Assembly: GCF_003482105.1 (NCBI RefSeq)
Contig: NZ_QULM01000002.1
Location: 1 to 64,000, forward strand
Direction: 5' to 3'
Source: Coprococcus sp. OM04-5BH
GTDB lineage: Bacteria; Bacillota; Clostridia; Lachnospirales; Lachnospiraceae
DNA: 64,000 nt
Shown here piece by piece: positions 1 to 8,021 of the stretch. A program made the translations under genes and the position numbers. Under the pieces are notes generated by a model. It worked only from the letters and a program-made list of their open reading frames with translations. It made no database searches and was not told the DNA's origin. Within the stretch, counting starts at the first letter, position 1, and each line of letters starts with the position of its first letter.

Positions 1-1658
1 ATACAGGACTTGTACTTTACGATGATATTTCTCTTGGAAGCATTGAGGTAACCAAGAAGGACGCAGATACACAGGCAGTTATCACAAGCGGAACAGCAGT
101 ATTCGGACTCTATGTTAAGAATGGCAATGCTTACGCACCGTACATAGTAAACGGAACAGCAGTAAAAGCGTCAACAGTAAACGGTGTTGCAAGATTTACA
201 GATCTTCCATATGGAACATACTATGTGAAGGAAGAATCAGCACCTGCCGGATATGATCTTAATACTGAGTATAAAGAGGTTGTTATAGACAGCAAGACAG
301 AGGTACAGATCTCAGTTGAGGATACATTAACCGTATATCCTATTGAGTATGTAAGCCTTAAGTTTAAGAAAACCGATCAGGCAGGAAATGCTCTTTTGGG
401 AGCAAACTTTAAGCTTACAATAGCAGGTGCGGAGATTGGTACAGTAGCTTCAGAGACTGACGGATATGTATACTTCTACAACATACCTGTTACAGATGCG
501 TACAGAAATAAGCTTTATAATGATACAGATGAGGTTAAGATAACTGAAACAGCAGCACCTGCAGGCTATATGCTTCCTGCAGACACGGATGTTTATACAT
601 CAACATTTGCAGATGTGTACAATGATTACAGTCATATCAGTGCTATAACAGATAAGACAAGTGCCAGGGAAGTAATCGTAAATCAGGAGGCACTTACAGT
701 TGTGAATACACAGCTTGTGGGAGCAATAAAGATCGAGAAGAAGGACGGAAACGGTGATCTTCTTGATGGAGCAACATTTACAATTTATGATGATGACCAG
801 TTCACAAATGTAGTTGCTGAGGAAGTGACAGTAAATGGTGAATGTATATTCACAGGTCTTACATATGGCAAGACATATTATGTTAAGGAGACAGCGGCAC
901 CTGCAGGTTATGAGCTTGACGATGCGGTGTATACAGTGACTATCGGAGACACAGGATATACAGAGAGTCAGGCAGACAGCAGTTCACCGATAGTTCTTAC
1001 TTACGGAGCTTCATTTAAAGATGAGTTCATTATTGAGAAGATCAATGTTGATAAGCAGGATCTTAACAGTAAGGCTCAGGTAAAGGGCGCCGGACTTGCT
1101 GTATACAAGGTAGATTCAGATGGTAATAAGAGCGATGAGGTAGCATCATGGAATACAGACGGAAGCTCACTTAAGGAGTTTACCGTAGGTCTTGCAGGAA
1201 GCGGTGCGGATCTTATTGCCGGTGAGCATTATATACTTTCAGAGGAAAATGCACCTAAGGGATATTATCCTGCAGATGACATATTATTCACAGTTGATAT
1301 TAACGGAAACATTGTGATCTTAGGCGGTGCAAAGAACAGCCGCAACAAGGATAATGGAGCTGTTAAGAACAAGACTCTTGTTATGTATGATGAGATAAAA
1401 CGTGATACAGATGAGAATACTACAGAGATAACCACAGAGACCACCACAGAGACCACCACAGAAACTTCTACTGAGGTGACTACTGAGACCTCAACCGAAC
1501 CTGGTAAGCCGGATAAGCCTGGCAAGCCAACAAATCCGGATAAGCCAAAGACAGGAGATAATACTCCACTTGCCGGAGCAGTTGTGATATTATTTGTAAG
1601 TATGGGTATCACAGGAGGACTTATCTTTAAGAAGAAAAAGGAAAAGAGTAATTCATAA
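1..1658 (+). CDS. SpaA/Cna_B-type surface pilin or adhesin, C-terminal part (5' end outside window)
   Basis: The reading frame is open from base 3 to the stop at 1658, so the gene begins left of the window. It carries about four SpaA-like (Cna_B-type) beta-sandwich units. Each opens with a lysine strand (VTKKD, FKKTD, IEKKD, VDKQD), and most close with a KE/TE-xxAPAGY-type strand, the Lys and Glu pattern of self-forming isopeptide bonds. A Thr/Glu repeat (1412-1500) and a Pro/Lys/Gly stalk follow, then PKTG (1545-1556), a hydrophobic helix and a lysine-rich tail. That is a sortase sorting signal, with lysine instead of leucine before PKTG. The product should be covalently attached to the wall or polymerised into a pilus. 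No sortase lies beside this 3' end. Whether it is a backbone or tip subunit cannot be decided without the N terminus. Confidence 0.9.
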   Translation, partial: TGLVLYDDISLGSIEVTKKDADTQAVITSGTAVFGLYVKNGNAYAPYIVNGTAVKASTVNGVARFTDLPYGTYYVKEESAPAGYDLNTEYKEVVIDSKTEVQISVEDTLTVYPIEYVSLKFKKTDQAGNALLGANFKLTIAGAEIGTVASETDGYVYFYNIPVTDAYRNKLYNDTDEVKITETAAPAGYMLPADTDVYTSTFADVYNDYSHISAITDKTSAREVIVNQEALTVVNTQLVGAIKIEKKDGNGDLLDGATFTIYDDDQFTNVVAEEVTVNGECIFTGLTYGKTYYVKETAAPAGYELDDAVYTVTIGDTGYTESQADSSSPIVLTYGASFKDEFIIEKINVDKQDLNSKAQVKGAGLAVYKVDSDGNKSDEVASWNTDGSSLKEFTVGLAGSGADLIAGEHYILSEENAPKGYYPADDILFTVDINGNIVILGGAKNSRNKDNGAVKNKTLVMYDEIKRDTDENTTEITTETTTETTTETSTEVTTETSTEPGKPDKPGKPTNPDKPKTGDNTPLAGAVVILFVSMGITGGLIFKKKKEKSNS

Positions 1659-1694
1659 ATTAATTGACCTTGAGTAATCAGAACCGATAATTTT

Positions 1695-1734
1695 CATAAG
1701 GAGGGACCCACCGAAGGTGGGAGGAATCCTTATG
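1695..1734. repeat. Interrupted inverted repeat downstream of the pilin gene
   Basis: Outer arms CATAAGGA (1695-1702) and TCCTTATG (1727-1734) enclose a perfect inner hairpin, CCCACC (1707-1712), loop GAA, GGTGGG (1716-1721). The arms are separated by purine-only internal loops (GGGA and AGGAA). No T-run follows, so it is not a simple terminator. It may be a 3' UTR structure or part of a small RNA; function unknown. Confidence 0.5.
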
Positions 1735-1870
1735 AAGCACGCAGACGCCCGCGAACGAAGCTCGCCTTTTAATGCATCTGCTCCAGTTTTAGATGAACAG
1801 AAATGATCAGAGATGATTCGGTGATCTGATGGTCTGATGGTCAGGAACAGTAAATATTGATATTACTTAC

Positions 1871-1910
1871 AGAACCACACTTTATGATACATAGGGTGTG
1901 GTTCTTTTTT
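1871..1910 (+). terminator. Rho-independent terminator
   Basis: A perfect 10-bp stem, AGAACCACAC (1871-1880) with GTGTGGTTCT (1896-1905), runs into a T tract ending at 1910. It lies about 210 bases after the pilin stop, so the pilin transcript would have a long structured 3' UTR, or a separate short RNA ends here. It also insulates spoIVA from read-through. Confidence 0.85.
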
Positions 1911-1970
1911 GTCTGCCGCCGGCATATATTCTTATATGTAATAGTGGGCTACAAATATATGGAGGTATAT

Positions 1971-3440
1971 ATGAAGGAATATGACGTATACAGCGATATA
2001 AGCAGACGAACCAACGGAGAAATGTTCATCGGTGTCGTAGGTCCTGTAAGAACCGGTAAATCAACATTTATCAAGAGATTTATGGAGCTTATGGTGATAC
2101 CCGGCATAGAAAGTGAACAGGACAGGGAGGTTGCCATAGATGAAATGCCCCAATCTGCAAATGGTAAGATCGTAATGACCACTGAACCTAAGTTCATACC
2201 AAAGACAGGCTGCAATATAAGACTGAATGATCAGATATCTGTGAAGGTAAAGCTTATTGACTGTGTGGGCTATATGGTGGATGGAGCCGCAGGAAACAAT
2301 GAGGATGGAAATGAGAGGATGGTCAGCACTCCATGGTTTGACTACGATATACCGTTTTCAAAGGCGGCAGAGATCGGAACCAACAAGGTCATAAACAATC
2401 ACTCAAACATAGGGATCGTGGTCACAACCGATGGAAGCTTCGGGGAGATAGGCAAGGAGGCATACATGCCTGCCTGCGATAAGACAATAAAGCAGTTGAA
2501 GGATATAGGAAAGCCTTATGTAGTGATCGTAAATTCAGCAACGCCGTCATCCCAGGAATGTATCATGCTGCAGAGGAGCATAAAGGAGCAGTATGGCTGC
2601 CAGGTCATGGCAATAAACTGTGAGCTGCTTACCAGGGATGACATTAATAGGATATTCACAAATATTCTTTATGCGTTCCCGGTTGCTACATATAATTTCT
2701 ACATACCAAAGTGGCTGGAGATTTCCCCTGATGACAATGAGATCAAGAAATCAGTCATTGAAAATGCTGTGTACATAATGAAAAATTCCTGCAGCATAAA
2801 TGACATAAATAATATGAGTTTACCGGAAAATAATTATGTAAACAAATATATTATTGACAACATCGATCTTGCCACAGGAAACTGTTCAATAAGAGTTGAT
2901 GTAAAAAGTGAGTGTTACTATCAAATGCTCAGTGCTCTGCTTGGAACAGAGGTAGGTAATGAGTATGATTTCTTAAATGAGATCAAGGTGCTGTCGGAGA
3001 ACAGGTTGCTGTGTAAGAATATCCTTGAAGCTTTAAATGCTGTGAAGGCATCCGGATACGGATATGTTATGCCGAAGAAGGATGAGATATCTCTTGATCC
3101 GCCGGAGATAATAAAGACGGGAAATAAGTATGGAATAAAGATAAAAGCTACAGCACCGTCTATCCATATGATAAAGGCGGATATAACCACGGAGGTGGCA
3201 CCTATCGTCGGAACCAAGGAACAGGCTGACGATCTTATTGAGTACATAAATAACAGCAAGAATGATGATGGAGATATCTGGAATGTAAATGTATTCGGCA
3301 AGACAATATGGAATCTTGTGGATGACGGCATAAGCTCCAAGTCAGAGAAGATAAATGACGCCAGCAAGCAGAAGCTTCAGGATACTATGGAGAAGATCGT
3401 AAATGACAGCAACGGCGGTATGGTCTGCATTATCATATAA
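1971..3440 (+). CDS. spoIVA: Stage IV sporulation protein A (spore coat morphogenetic ATPase)
   Basis: SpoIVA hydrolyses ATP to polymerise on the outer forespore membrane, forming the basement layer on which the coat assembles. The 489-residue length matches the roughly 490 residues usual for the family. A P-loop, GPVRTGKST, lies near residues 24-32. The C terminus GGMVCIII resembles the hydrophobic end that anchors SpoIVA through SpoVM. The frame is open further upstream, but ATG 1971 is chosen because GGAGGT lies at 1961-1966 and the protein then starts MKEYDVYSDI, as in homologues. The gene stands alone between a terminator and the scpA promoter. Sporulation sigma control (sigma E in Bacillus) is expected, but I could not identify a convincing promoter. 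Confidence 0.96.
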   Translation: MKEYDVYSDISRRTNGEMFIGVVGPVRTGKSTFIKRFMELMVIPGIESEQDREVAIDEMPQSANGKIVMTTEPKFIPKTGCNIRLNDQISVKVKLIDCVGYMVDGAAGNNEDGNERMVSTPWFDYDIPFSKAAEIGTNKVINNHSNIGIVVTTDGSFGEIGKEAYMPACDKTIKQLKDIGKPYVVIVNSATPSSQECIMLQRSIKEQYGCQVMAINCELLTRDDINRIFTNILYAFPVATYNFYIPKWLEISPDDNEIKKSVIENAVYIMKNSCSINDINNMSLPENNYVNKYIIDNIDLATGNCSIRVDVKSECYYQMLSALLGTEVGNEYDFLNEIKVLSENRLLCKNILEALNAVKASGYGYVMPKKDEISLDPPEIIKTGNKYGIKIKATAPSIHMIKADITTEVAPIVGTKEQADDLIEYINNSKNDDGDIWNVNVFGKTIWNLVDDGISSKSEKINDASKQKLQDTMEKIVNDSNGGMVCIII

Positions 3441-3452
3441 AATACGAGAATG

Positions 3453-3481
3453 TTGCCAATTATTTTTGATAATGCTATAAT
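3453..3481 (+). promoter_or_regulatory. Sigma-A-type promoter for scpAB
   Basis: TTGCCA (3453-3458) and a perfect TATAAT (3476-3481) are separated by 17 bases. It sits 88 bases before the scpA start and would drive scpA-scpB and probably the genes behind. Confidence 0.8.
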
Positions 3482-3568
3482 ACGGAGGCAGGCCTTGAGA
3501 ACCTGGGAAACAGCATTTTCTTGGAATGCTTTAAGGTCTGAGACACGTAACTGAAATGGAGAAGTAAT

Positions 3569-4327
3569 ATGGCAGCATTAGATGTGAAGTTAAATGTATT
3601 TGAGGGTCCCCTGGATCTTCTGCTTCATCTAATTGAAAAGAACAAGGTTCAGATATTTGATATTCCTATTGTGACCATCACAGATCAGTATATTGAGTAT
3701 ATCAATAATATGGAAGAGGAAGATCTGGACGTTATGAGTGAGTTTCTGGTTATGGCTGCAACCCTTATAAGGATCAAATCCAAAATGCTCCTTCCAAAGG
3801 ATGAGGAGGTAAGCGAGGAGGAAGAAGATCCGAGAGACGAACTGGTCAGAAGACTTCTTGAATATAAAATGTACAAATATGCTGCCTGTGAGCTTAAGGA
3901 TATGGAGCTTGACGGCGAGAAAAATCTCTACAAGGGAGCGTCCATACCGGCGGAGGTTAAGAACTACCACGAGGAGATAGATCCTTATGAGCTGGTAAGC
4001 GGTCTGGGACTTGACCTTGAGAAATTGAATGAGATATTCAAGTCAGTAATGAGGAAGCAGGTTGACAAGCTTGACCCTGTAAGAAGTAAATTCAAGACCA
4101 TAGAGAAGGAAGAGATATCCCTTGAAGATAAAATGGCTGAAGTCAGGGAACAGGTGAGAGGACTTAACGGAATTAATTTCAGGACGCTTCTTGAGATGCA
4201 GCCTTCAAAGATGAATGTCATAGTGACATTTCTTGCTATCCTTGAGCTGATGAAGATATCAGCCATTACAATAAGGCAGGATGAATTATTTGGAGATATA
4301 ATAATAGACTCAAAGGATGAGCTGTAA
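3569..4327 (+). CDS. scpA: Segregation and condensation protein A (kleisin)
   Basis: ScpA is the kleisin subunit that bridges the heads of the SMC dimer in bacterial condensin, which compacts and segregates chromosomes. The 252-residue protein begins with the family hallmark VFEGPLDLLLHLI, followed by KVQIFDIPIVTITDQYIEY and an acidic linker (EEEEDPRDEL). It ends in a short winged-helix region. A purine-rich binding site (GGAGAAG) precedes the ATG. It is followed by scpB after 32 bases. The partner smc is at 34806 in this window, so the whole SMC-ScpAB complex is encoded here, though at two loci. Confidence 0.95.
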   Translation: MAALDVKLNVFEGPLDLLLHLIEKNKVQIFDIPIVTITDQYIEYINNMEEEDLDVMSEFLVMAATLIRIKSKMLLPKDEEVSEEEEDPRDELVRRLLEYKMYKYAACELKDMELDGEKNLYKGASIPAEVKNYHEEIDPYELVSGLGLDLEKLNEIFKSVMRKQVDKLDPVRSKFKTIEKEEISLEDKMAEVREQVRGLNGINFRTLLEMQPSKMNVIVTFLAILELMKISAITIRQDELFGDIIIDSKDEL

Positions 4328-4359
4328 TAAAGATAATCCACAGGAATAGGAAAAGAAAT

Positions 4360-5124
4360 ATGGCAAATATTGAAGAAAACCAGGATATAACAGACAACGA
4401 AGATGTTATTAACGACAACGAGACTGTATCTGCTGACAACATAGCAGATAATAGTGAGGATATTCCGGCAGGTGATAATAATGTTGAAATTAATGGAGAA
4501 GATGACTCACAGGAGAGCAAATTGGTAAGCATAAACAGTTTATCCTATGACTATATTATCTCTGTTATAGAGGCGGTGCTTTTCTCGGTGGGAGAGTCCG
4601 TGGGAGTACAGGAGCTGGCAGTTGCCCTTAATGTTCCGGTTAAGGAGCTGGAGCCGGTGGTCGATCAGTACATATTGGAATATAACAGCTGCAAGCGTGG
4701 AATAAAGATAGTGAAGCTTGAGGATTCATATCAGATGTGCACAAGAAATGAATATTATGGTGAGTTAAGCAGAGTCGTGAATATGCCTAAGAAGCATACC
4801 CTTACGGATGTTCTCCTTGAAACTCTGTCCATAATCGCCTACAAGCAGCCTATCACCAGACCGGAGATAGAAGCCATAAGAGGTGTGTCATGTTCCCATG
4901 CCATCAACAGGCTTATGGAATACAATCTTGTTACTGAGGTGGGCAGGCTTGATGCTCCGGGAAAACCAATATTATTTGGTACAACAGAGGATTTCTTAAG
5001 GTGTTTTGGAGTTGAGTCCAAGGATGATCTGCCGGTTATAGCGCCGGATAAGATCGAAGACTTTAAGGTTGAAGCAGCCAAGGAGGCAGAGTTTACTCTG
5101 AATGTGGATGTAGAACAGGAATAA
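4360..5124 (+). CDS. scpB: Segregation and condensation protein B
   Basis: ScpB dimerises and binds ScpA to regulate the SMC ATPase cycle. The conserved winged-helix part begins near residue 62 (SYDYIISVIEAVLFSVGE). The characteristic stretch YKQPITRPEIEAIRGVS lies in the second half. At 254 residues it is longer than typical ScpB (roughly 190-200). The excess is an N-terminal extension of about 60 residues, very rich in Asp, Glu and Asn, probably disordered. The extension begins at an ATG directly after scpA, so it appears genuinely translated. It is also open at the C terminus (VDVEQE). Cotranscribed with scpA and likely the carboxypeptidase behind. Confidence 0.93.
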   Translation: MANIEENQDITDNEDVINDNETVSADNIADNSEDIPAGDNNVEINGEDDSQESKLVSINSLSYDYIISVIEAVLFSVGESVGVQELAVALNVPVKELEPVVDQYILEYNSCKRGIKIVKLEDSYQMCTRNEYYGELSRVVNMPKKHTLTDVLLETLSIIAYKQPITRPEIEAIRGVSCSHAINRLMEYNLVTEVGRLDAPGKPILFGTTEDFLRCFGVESKDDLPVIAPDKIEDFKVEAAKEAEFTLNVDVEQE

Positions 5125-5137
5125 TGTGGAGGCATTA

Positions 5138-6385
5138 TTGAAGACTGATATTTTATACATGCGTTTATTTTGCATACATAAGATATTGTACAGGATCGTG
5201 GCATTGACCATGGCGGTTATCCTGATATCTGCAGCATTAAAAAATAATATAATAATTCAGGCACAGGAAGGGGAAATTAAAGATTTTCCCTTTTCCTTAT
5301 ATGCGGAGAGTGCAGTGCTGATAGATGGTGAGACTGGCAGGGTCATATGTGGCAAGAACAGTGATAACAGGCAGCCAAATGCTTCAACCACCAAGATACT
5401 TACCTGTATAATAGCCCTTGAGAGCTGTGATCTTAATGATAAGGTGGTCATATCTGACTATGCGGCATCCATGCCTGAGGTAAATATGGATGTGAAAAGT
5501 GGCGAAGAGTACCGCCTGGGAGATCTTCTGTATGCCATGATGCTTGAGAGCTACAATGATGTGGCGGTTGCCGTTGCAGAGCATGTGGCAGGGGGCACGG
5601 AGGAATTTGCAGATATGATGATGGATAAGGTGAGACAGCTTGGACTGGTTAATACACATTTTGTCACTGCAAATGGTCTTGACGCCACAAACGATGGCGG
5701 ATTTCACGGAACTTCTGCCTATGATCTTGCCCAGATAATGAGGTACTGTATAAGCTATTCTGACAGCCGGGAGGATTTTCTCGCCATTACCGGCACCGGA
5801 ACCCATTCTTTCACGGATCTTAGCAAGAAGAGATCCTTCACTGTAAATAATCACAATAATCTACTTAAACTGTCCCATGATGTATTGTCAGGAAAGACAG
5901 GATTTACCTGTGACGCAGGCTATTGTTATGTGGGAGCCTTTGAGAGGGACGGACACAGGTATGTATTTTCACTTTTAAATTCAGGATATCCTCCAGACAA
6001 AAACCACAAATGGGAGGACTCACTGAAAATAATCAAATATGTGGAAGATAATATGCACACAGTGCATTTTGAAAAGAATATAAATATATATGATATTGAC
6101 ATAGGAAGCGGCATGGACGAGGAAGGGGAGACGGTATCGTCTATGTACGAAGAAGTTTACATAACGTGTGATCTCAACATGACCGATGATGAGGAAATAA
6201 AATATAAGGTGGTGCTGTACAGTGATCTTAAGGCACCGATAAAAAGGGGACAGCGTCTTGGCTGTGTCATAGTGTATATAGGTAACAGTGAGGTATACAG
6301 GCAGGACATTACAAGTACCCGGAATGTATATGAGAGAAATTACGGAAATATATTTGACATTATATATGAACATACACTTTTGTAG
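5138..6385 (+). CDS. D-alanyl-D-alanine carboxypeptidase (DacF-like, penicillin-binding protein)
   Basis: This serine D,D-carboxypeptidase trims the terminal D-Ala from peptidoglycan stem peptides on the outer membrane face. It has an N-terminal hydrophobic export segment and the full active-site set: STTK, SYN and KTG. A C-terminal beta-rich PBP5-like domain follows. A GTG at 5126 opens the frame, but it overlaps the GGAGG at 5128-5132. I place the start at TTG 5138, five bases after that site, giving 415 residues; ATG 5159 is another option. It lies between scpAB and dpaAB, and DacF-type enzymes often serve spore cortex synthesis, so a sporulation role is plausible. It differs clearly from the second carboxypeptidase at 15403. 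Confidence 0.9.
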   Translation: MKTDILYMRLFCIHKILYRIVALTMAVILISAALKNNIIIQAQEGEIKDFPFSLYAESAVLIDGETGRVICGKNSDNRQPNASTTKILTCIIALESCDLNDKVVISDYAASMPEVNMDVKSGEEYRLGDLLYAMMLESYNDVAVAVAEHVAGGTEEFADMMMDKVRQLGLVNTHFVTANGLDATNDGGFHGTSAYDLAQIMRYCISYSDSREDFLAITGTGTHSFTDLSKKRSFTVNNHNNLLKLSHDVLSGKTGFTCDAGYCYVGAFERDGHRYVFSLLNSGYPPDKNHKWEDSLKIIKYVEDNMHTVHFEKNINIYDIDIGSGMDEEGETVSSMYEEVYITCDLNMTDDEEIKYKVVLYSDLKAPIKRGQRLGCVIVYIGNSEVYRQDITSTRNVYERNYGNIFDIIYEHTLL

Positions 6386-6421
6386 CTATATATGCATATT
6401 ATAAATAATCAGGAGGATCAT

Positions 6422-7315
6422 ATGGAGACCTATTTAGTTGTTGGCGGAGATGTAAGGAATTATTATATGGCTGTCTATCTGAAGGAGTCAGGTAAAAATG
6501 TATACATGTACAGAACAAAGCTTCCTTCGGATGTAAGTATAACCGAAACTAGCAGAAAAGATTATATGCCCGTTGTTATAGATGAATTAGCACGGCTTGA
6601 GGATATATCGAAGGAAGCAGACGAATACTGTCTTGTGCTTCCTACTCCGGTGCTTGGAAAGGATGGCAGAGTGATAGGAAGCGATGGTGGTATTGATGTG
6701 GAAGATATCAGGTATCTCATCACCAACTCAGAGTTGTTATCCGGAAGCAAGATCCCGGAGTCTGTTCATAAGCTTTGCTATGAGCATGACATTGAGGTGT
6801 ACGATTTTATGACAGATGACTGGATCAAGAACAGAAATGGTGTTGCCACTGCTGAAGGAGCTATCTTAGACGCTGCGTTAATGAGCAGTATCAATATAGA
6901 AGGCTCTAAATGTCTTGTGACCGGATACGGTGCCTGTGGTAAAGCAATATGTGACAGGCTTAAGGCGTGGGGTGCAGACGTAACGGTGCTGGCAAGACGA
7001 AAAGAGTCATGTACGGAGGCCGAGGAAAAGGGGATCGCTTCAATGCTTCTTGATGACCAGTACAGAAAAAAGCCATATGATGGATTTGATTTCTGCTTTA
7101 ATACAATTCCGGCAATGATTCTTGACAGACAGGTTCTGGAAAAGTTCTCTCCTGATGTCATAATAATAGATATTGCCTCTATGCCCGGCGGCACAGATTT
7201 CGCCTTCTGTGACAAGGTGGGACTTAAATATAAACACAGCCTTGGTATTCCGGGAAAATACAGCCCGGAGACAGCAGGCAGGCTTCTGGGAGAGGCACTG
7301 ATGTTGAAAGGATAG
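6422..7315 (+). CDS. dpaA: Dipicolinate synthase subunit A
   Basis: DpaA, with DpaB, converts dihydroxy-tetrahydrodipicolinate to dipicolinic acid, the calcium chelator of the spore core, in the mother cell. ATG 6422 is chosen over the upstream 6392 because a perfect AGGAGG lies at 6411-6416. The resulting 297 residues equal the usual family length. The N-terminal part begins YLVVGGDVRNYYMA. A second Rossmann motif, VTGYGACGKAICDRLKAWG, is near residues 163-181. The C terminus contains a GxPGKYSPETAGRLLGEAL segment typical of SpoVFA. The stop is followed six bases later by dpaB. Confidence 0.95.
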   Translation: METYLVVGGDVRNYYMAVYLKESGKNVYMYRTKLPSDVSITETSRKDYMPVVIDELARLEDISKEADEYCLVLPTPVLGKDGRVIGSDGGIDVEDIRYLITNSELLSGSKIPESVHKLCYEHDIEVYDFMTDDWIKNRNGVATAEGAILDAALMSSINIEGSKCLVTGYGACGKAICDRLKAWGADVTVLARRKESCTEAEEKGIASMLLDDQYRKKPYDGFDFCFNTIPAMILDRQVLEKFSPDVIIIDIASMPGGTDFAFCDKVGLKYKHSLGIPGKYSPETAGRLLGEALMLKG

Positions 7316-7321
7316 AAATAT

Positions 7322-7900
7322 ATGGATTTATCAGGGTACACAATAGGTATCGGAATAACAGGTTCCTTTTGTACTTTTGATAAAGTAAAGATTGAAATAA
7401 GAGAAATGAAGCAGGTATTTGGCGACATAGTTCCTATATTTTCAAATTCTGCTGCTTCATATGATACACGATTTGGTACTGCAGAGAAAATGAGAGAGGA
7501 TATAGAAGAAATAACCGGCCACAAGATAATAGATACCATAATGGGTGCAGAGCCTATTGGCCCTAAGGGGTATCTTGATGCCATGGTCATAGCTCCGTGC
7601 ACCGGAAACACCCTTGCCAAGCTTGCAAATGGTATTACGGATTCTCCCGTATTGATGGCAGCCAAGGCTCACCTGAGAAACAACAAGCCACTTATCATTT
7701 CTATATCCACAAATGACGCTATGGGCATTAACTTCAAGAATATCGGACTCTTAATGAATATGAAGAATATTTATTTTGTTCCATTTGCCCAGGATGATCC
7801 GGTGAAGAAGCCTAACTCCCTTATCGCCAATCTCAAGCTCATCCCGGATACTATTGAGATGGCAATGCAGGGAAAGCAGATCGAACCGGTACTTGTATAA
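7322..7900 (+). CDS. dpaB: Dipicolinate synthase subunit B (flavoprotein fold)
   Basis: DpaB is a flavoprotein-family subunit (the fold of phosphopantothenoylcysteine decarboxylases) that works with DpaA in dipicolinate formation. The 192 residues start with GYTIGIGITGSFCTFDK, a nucleotide-binding loop. They contain MVIAPCTGNTLAKLANGITDSPVLMAAKAHLR, the family signature around residues 88-120 (here cited as two motifs, APCTGNT and MAAKAHLR). It sits directly behind dpaA, so the pair is translated from one message, and is closed by the terminator at 7953. Presence of dpaAB shows this lineage uses the Bacillus-type route rather than an electron-transfer-flavoprotein substitute. Confidence 0.95.
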   Translation: MDLSGYTIGIGITGSFCTFDKVKIEIREMKQVFGDIVPIFSNSAASYDTRFGTAEKMREDIEEITGHKIIDTIMGAEPIGPKGYLDAMVIAPCTGNTLAKLANGITDSPVLMAAKAHLRNNKPLIISISTNDAMGINFKNIGLLMNMKNIYFVPFAQDDPVKKPNSLIANLKLIPDTIEMAMQGKQIEPVLV

Positions 7901-7952
7901 GAATTGCAGGAAATGATCTCATATACGATATATATATGATGTGACAGCGAAA

Positions 7953-7984
7953 AAAAGCCACAGCCCGAAAGGATTGTGGCTTTT
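7953..7984. terminator. Bidirectional terminator between dpaB and asnB
   Basis: An AAAAGCCACAG / TTGTGGCTTTT hairpin, with an A-run before and a T-run after, separates the converging dpaB and asnB genes. It can act in both directions. Confidence 0.85.
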
Positions 7985-8021
7985 GTTGATGAAATGAGTT
8001 TTTTTGACACTTGCCGGATGA

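Noticed and set aside
1265-1612. Minus-strand frame of 115 codons opposite the pilin Thr/Glu repeat
   Set aside because: It is the antisense of the repetitive ACC/GAG stretch (valine/serine repeats), has no binding site and no domain.
6778-7665. Long 295-codon minus-strand frame over dpaA/dpaB
   Set aside because: Both plus-strand genes are certain by motifs; the antisense frame has biased composition and no recognisable domain.
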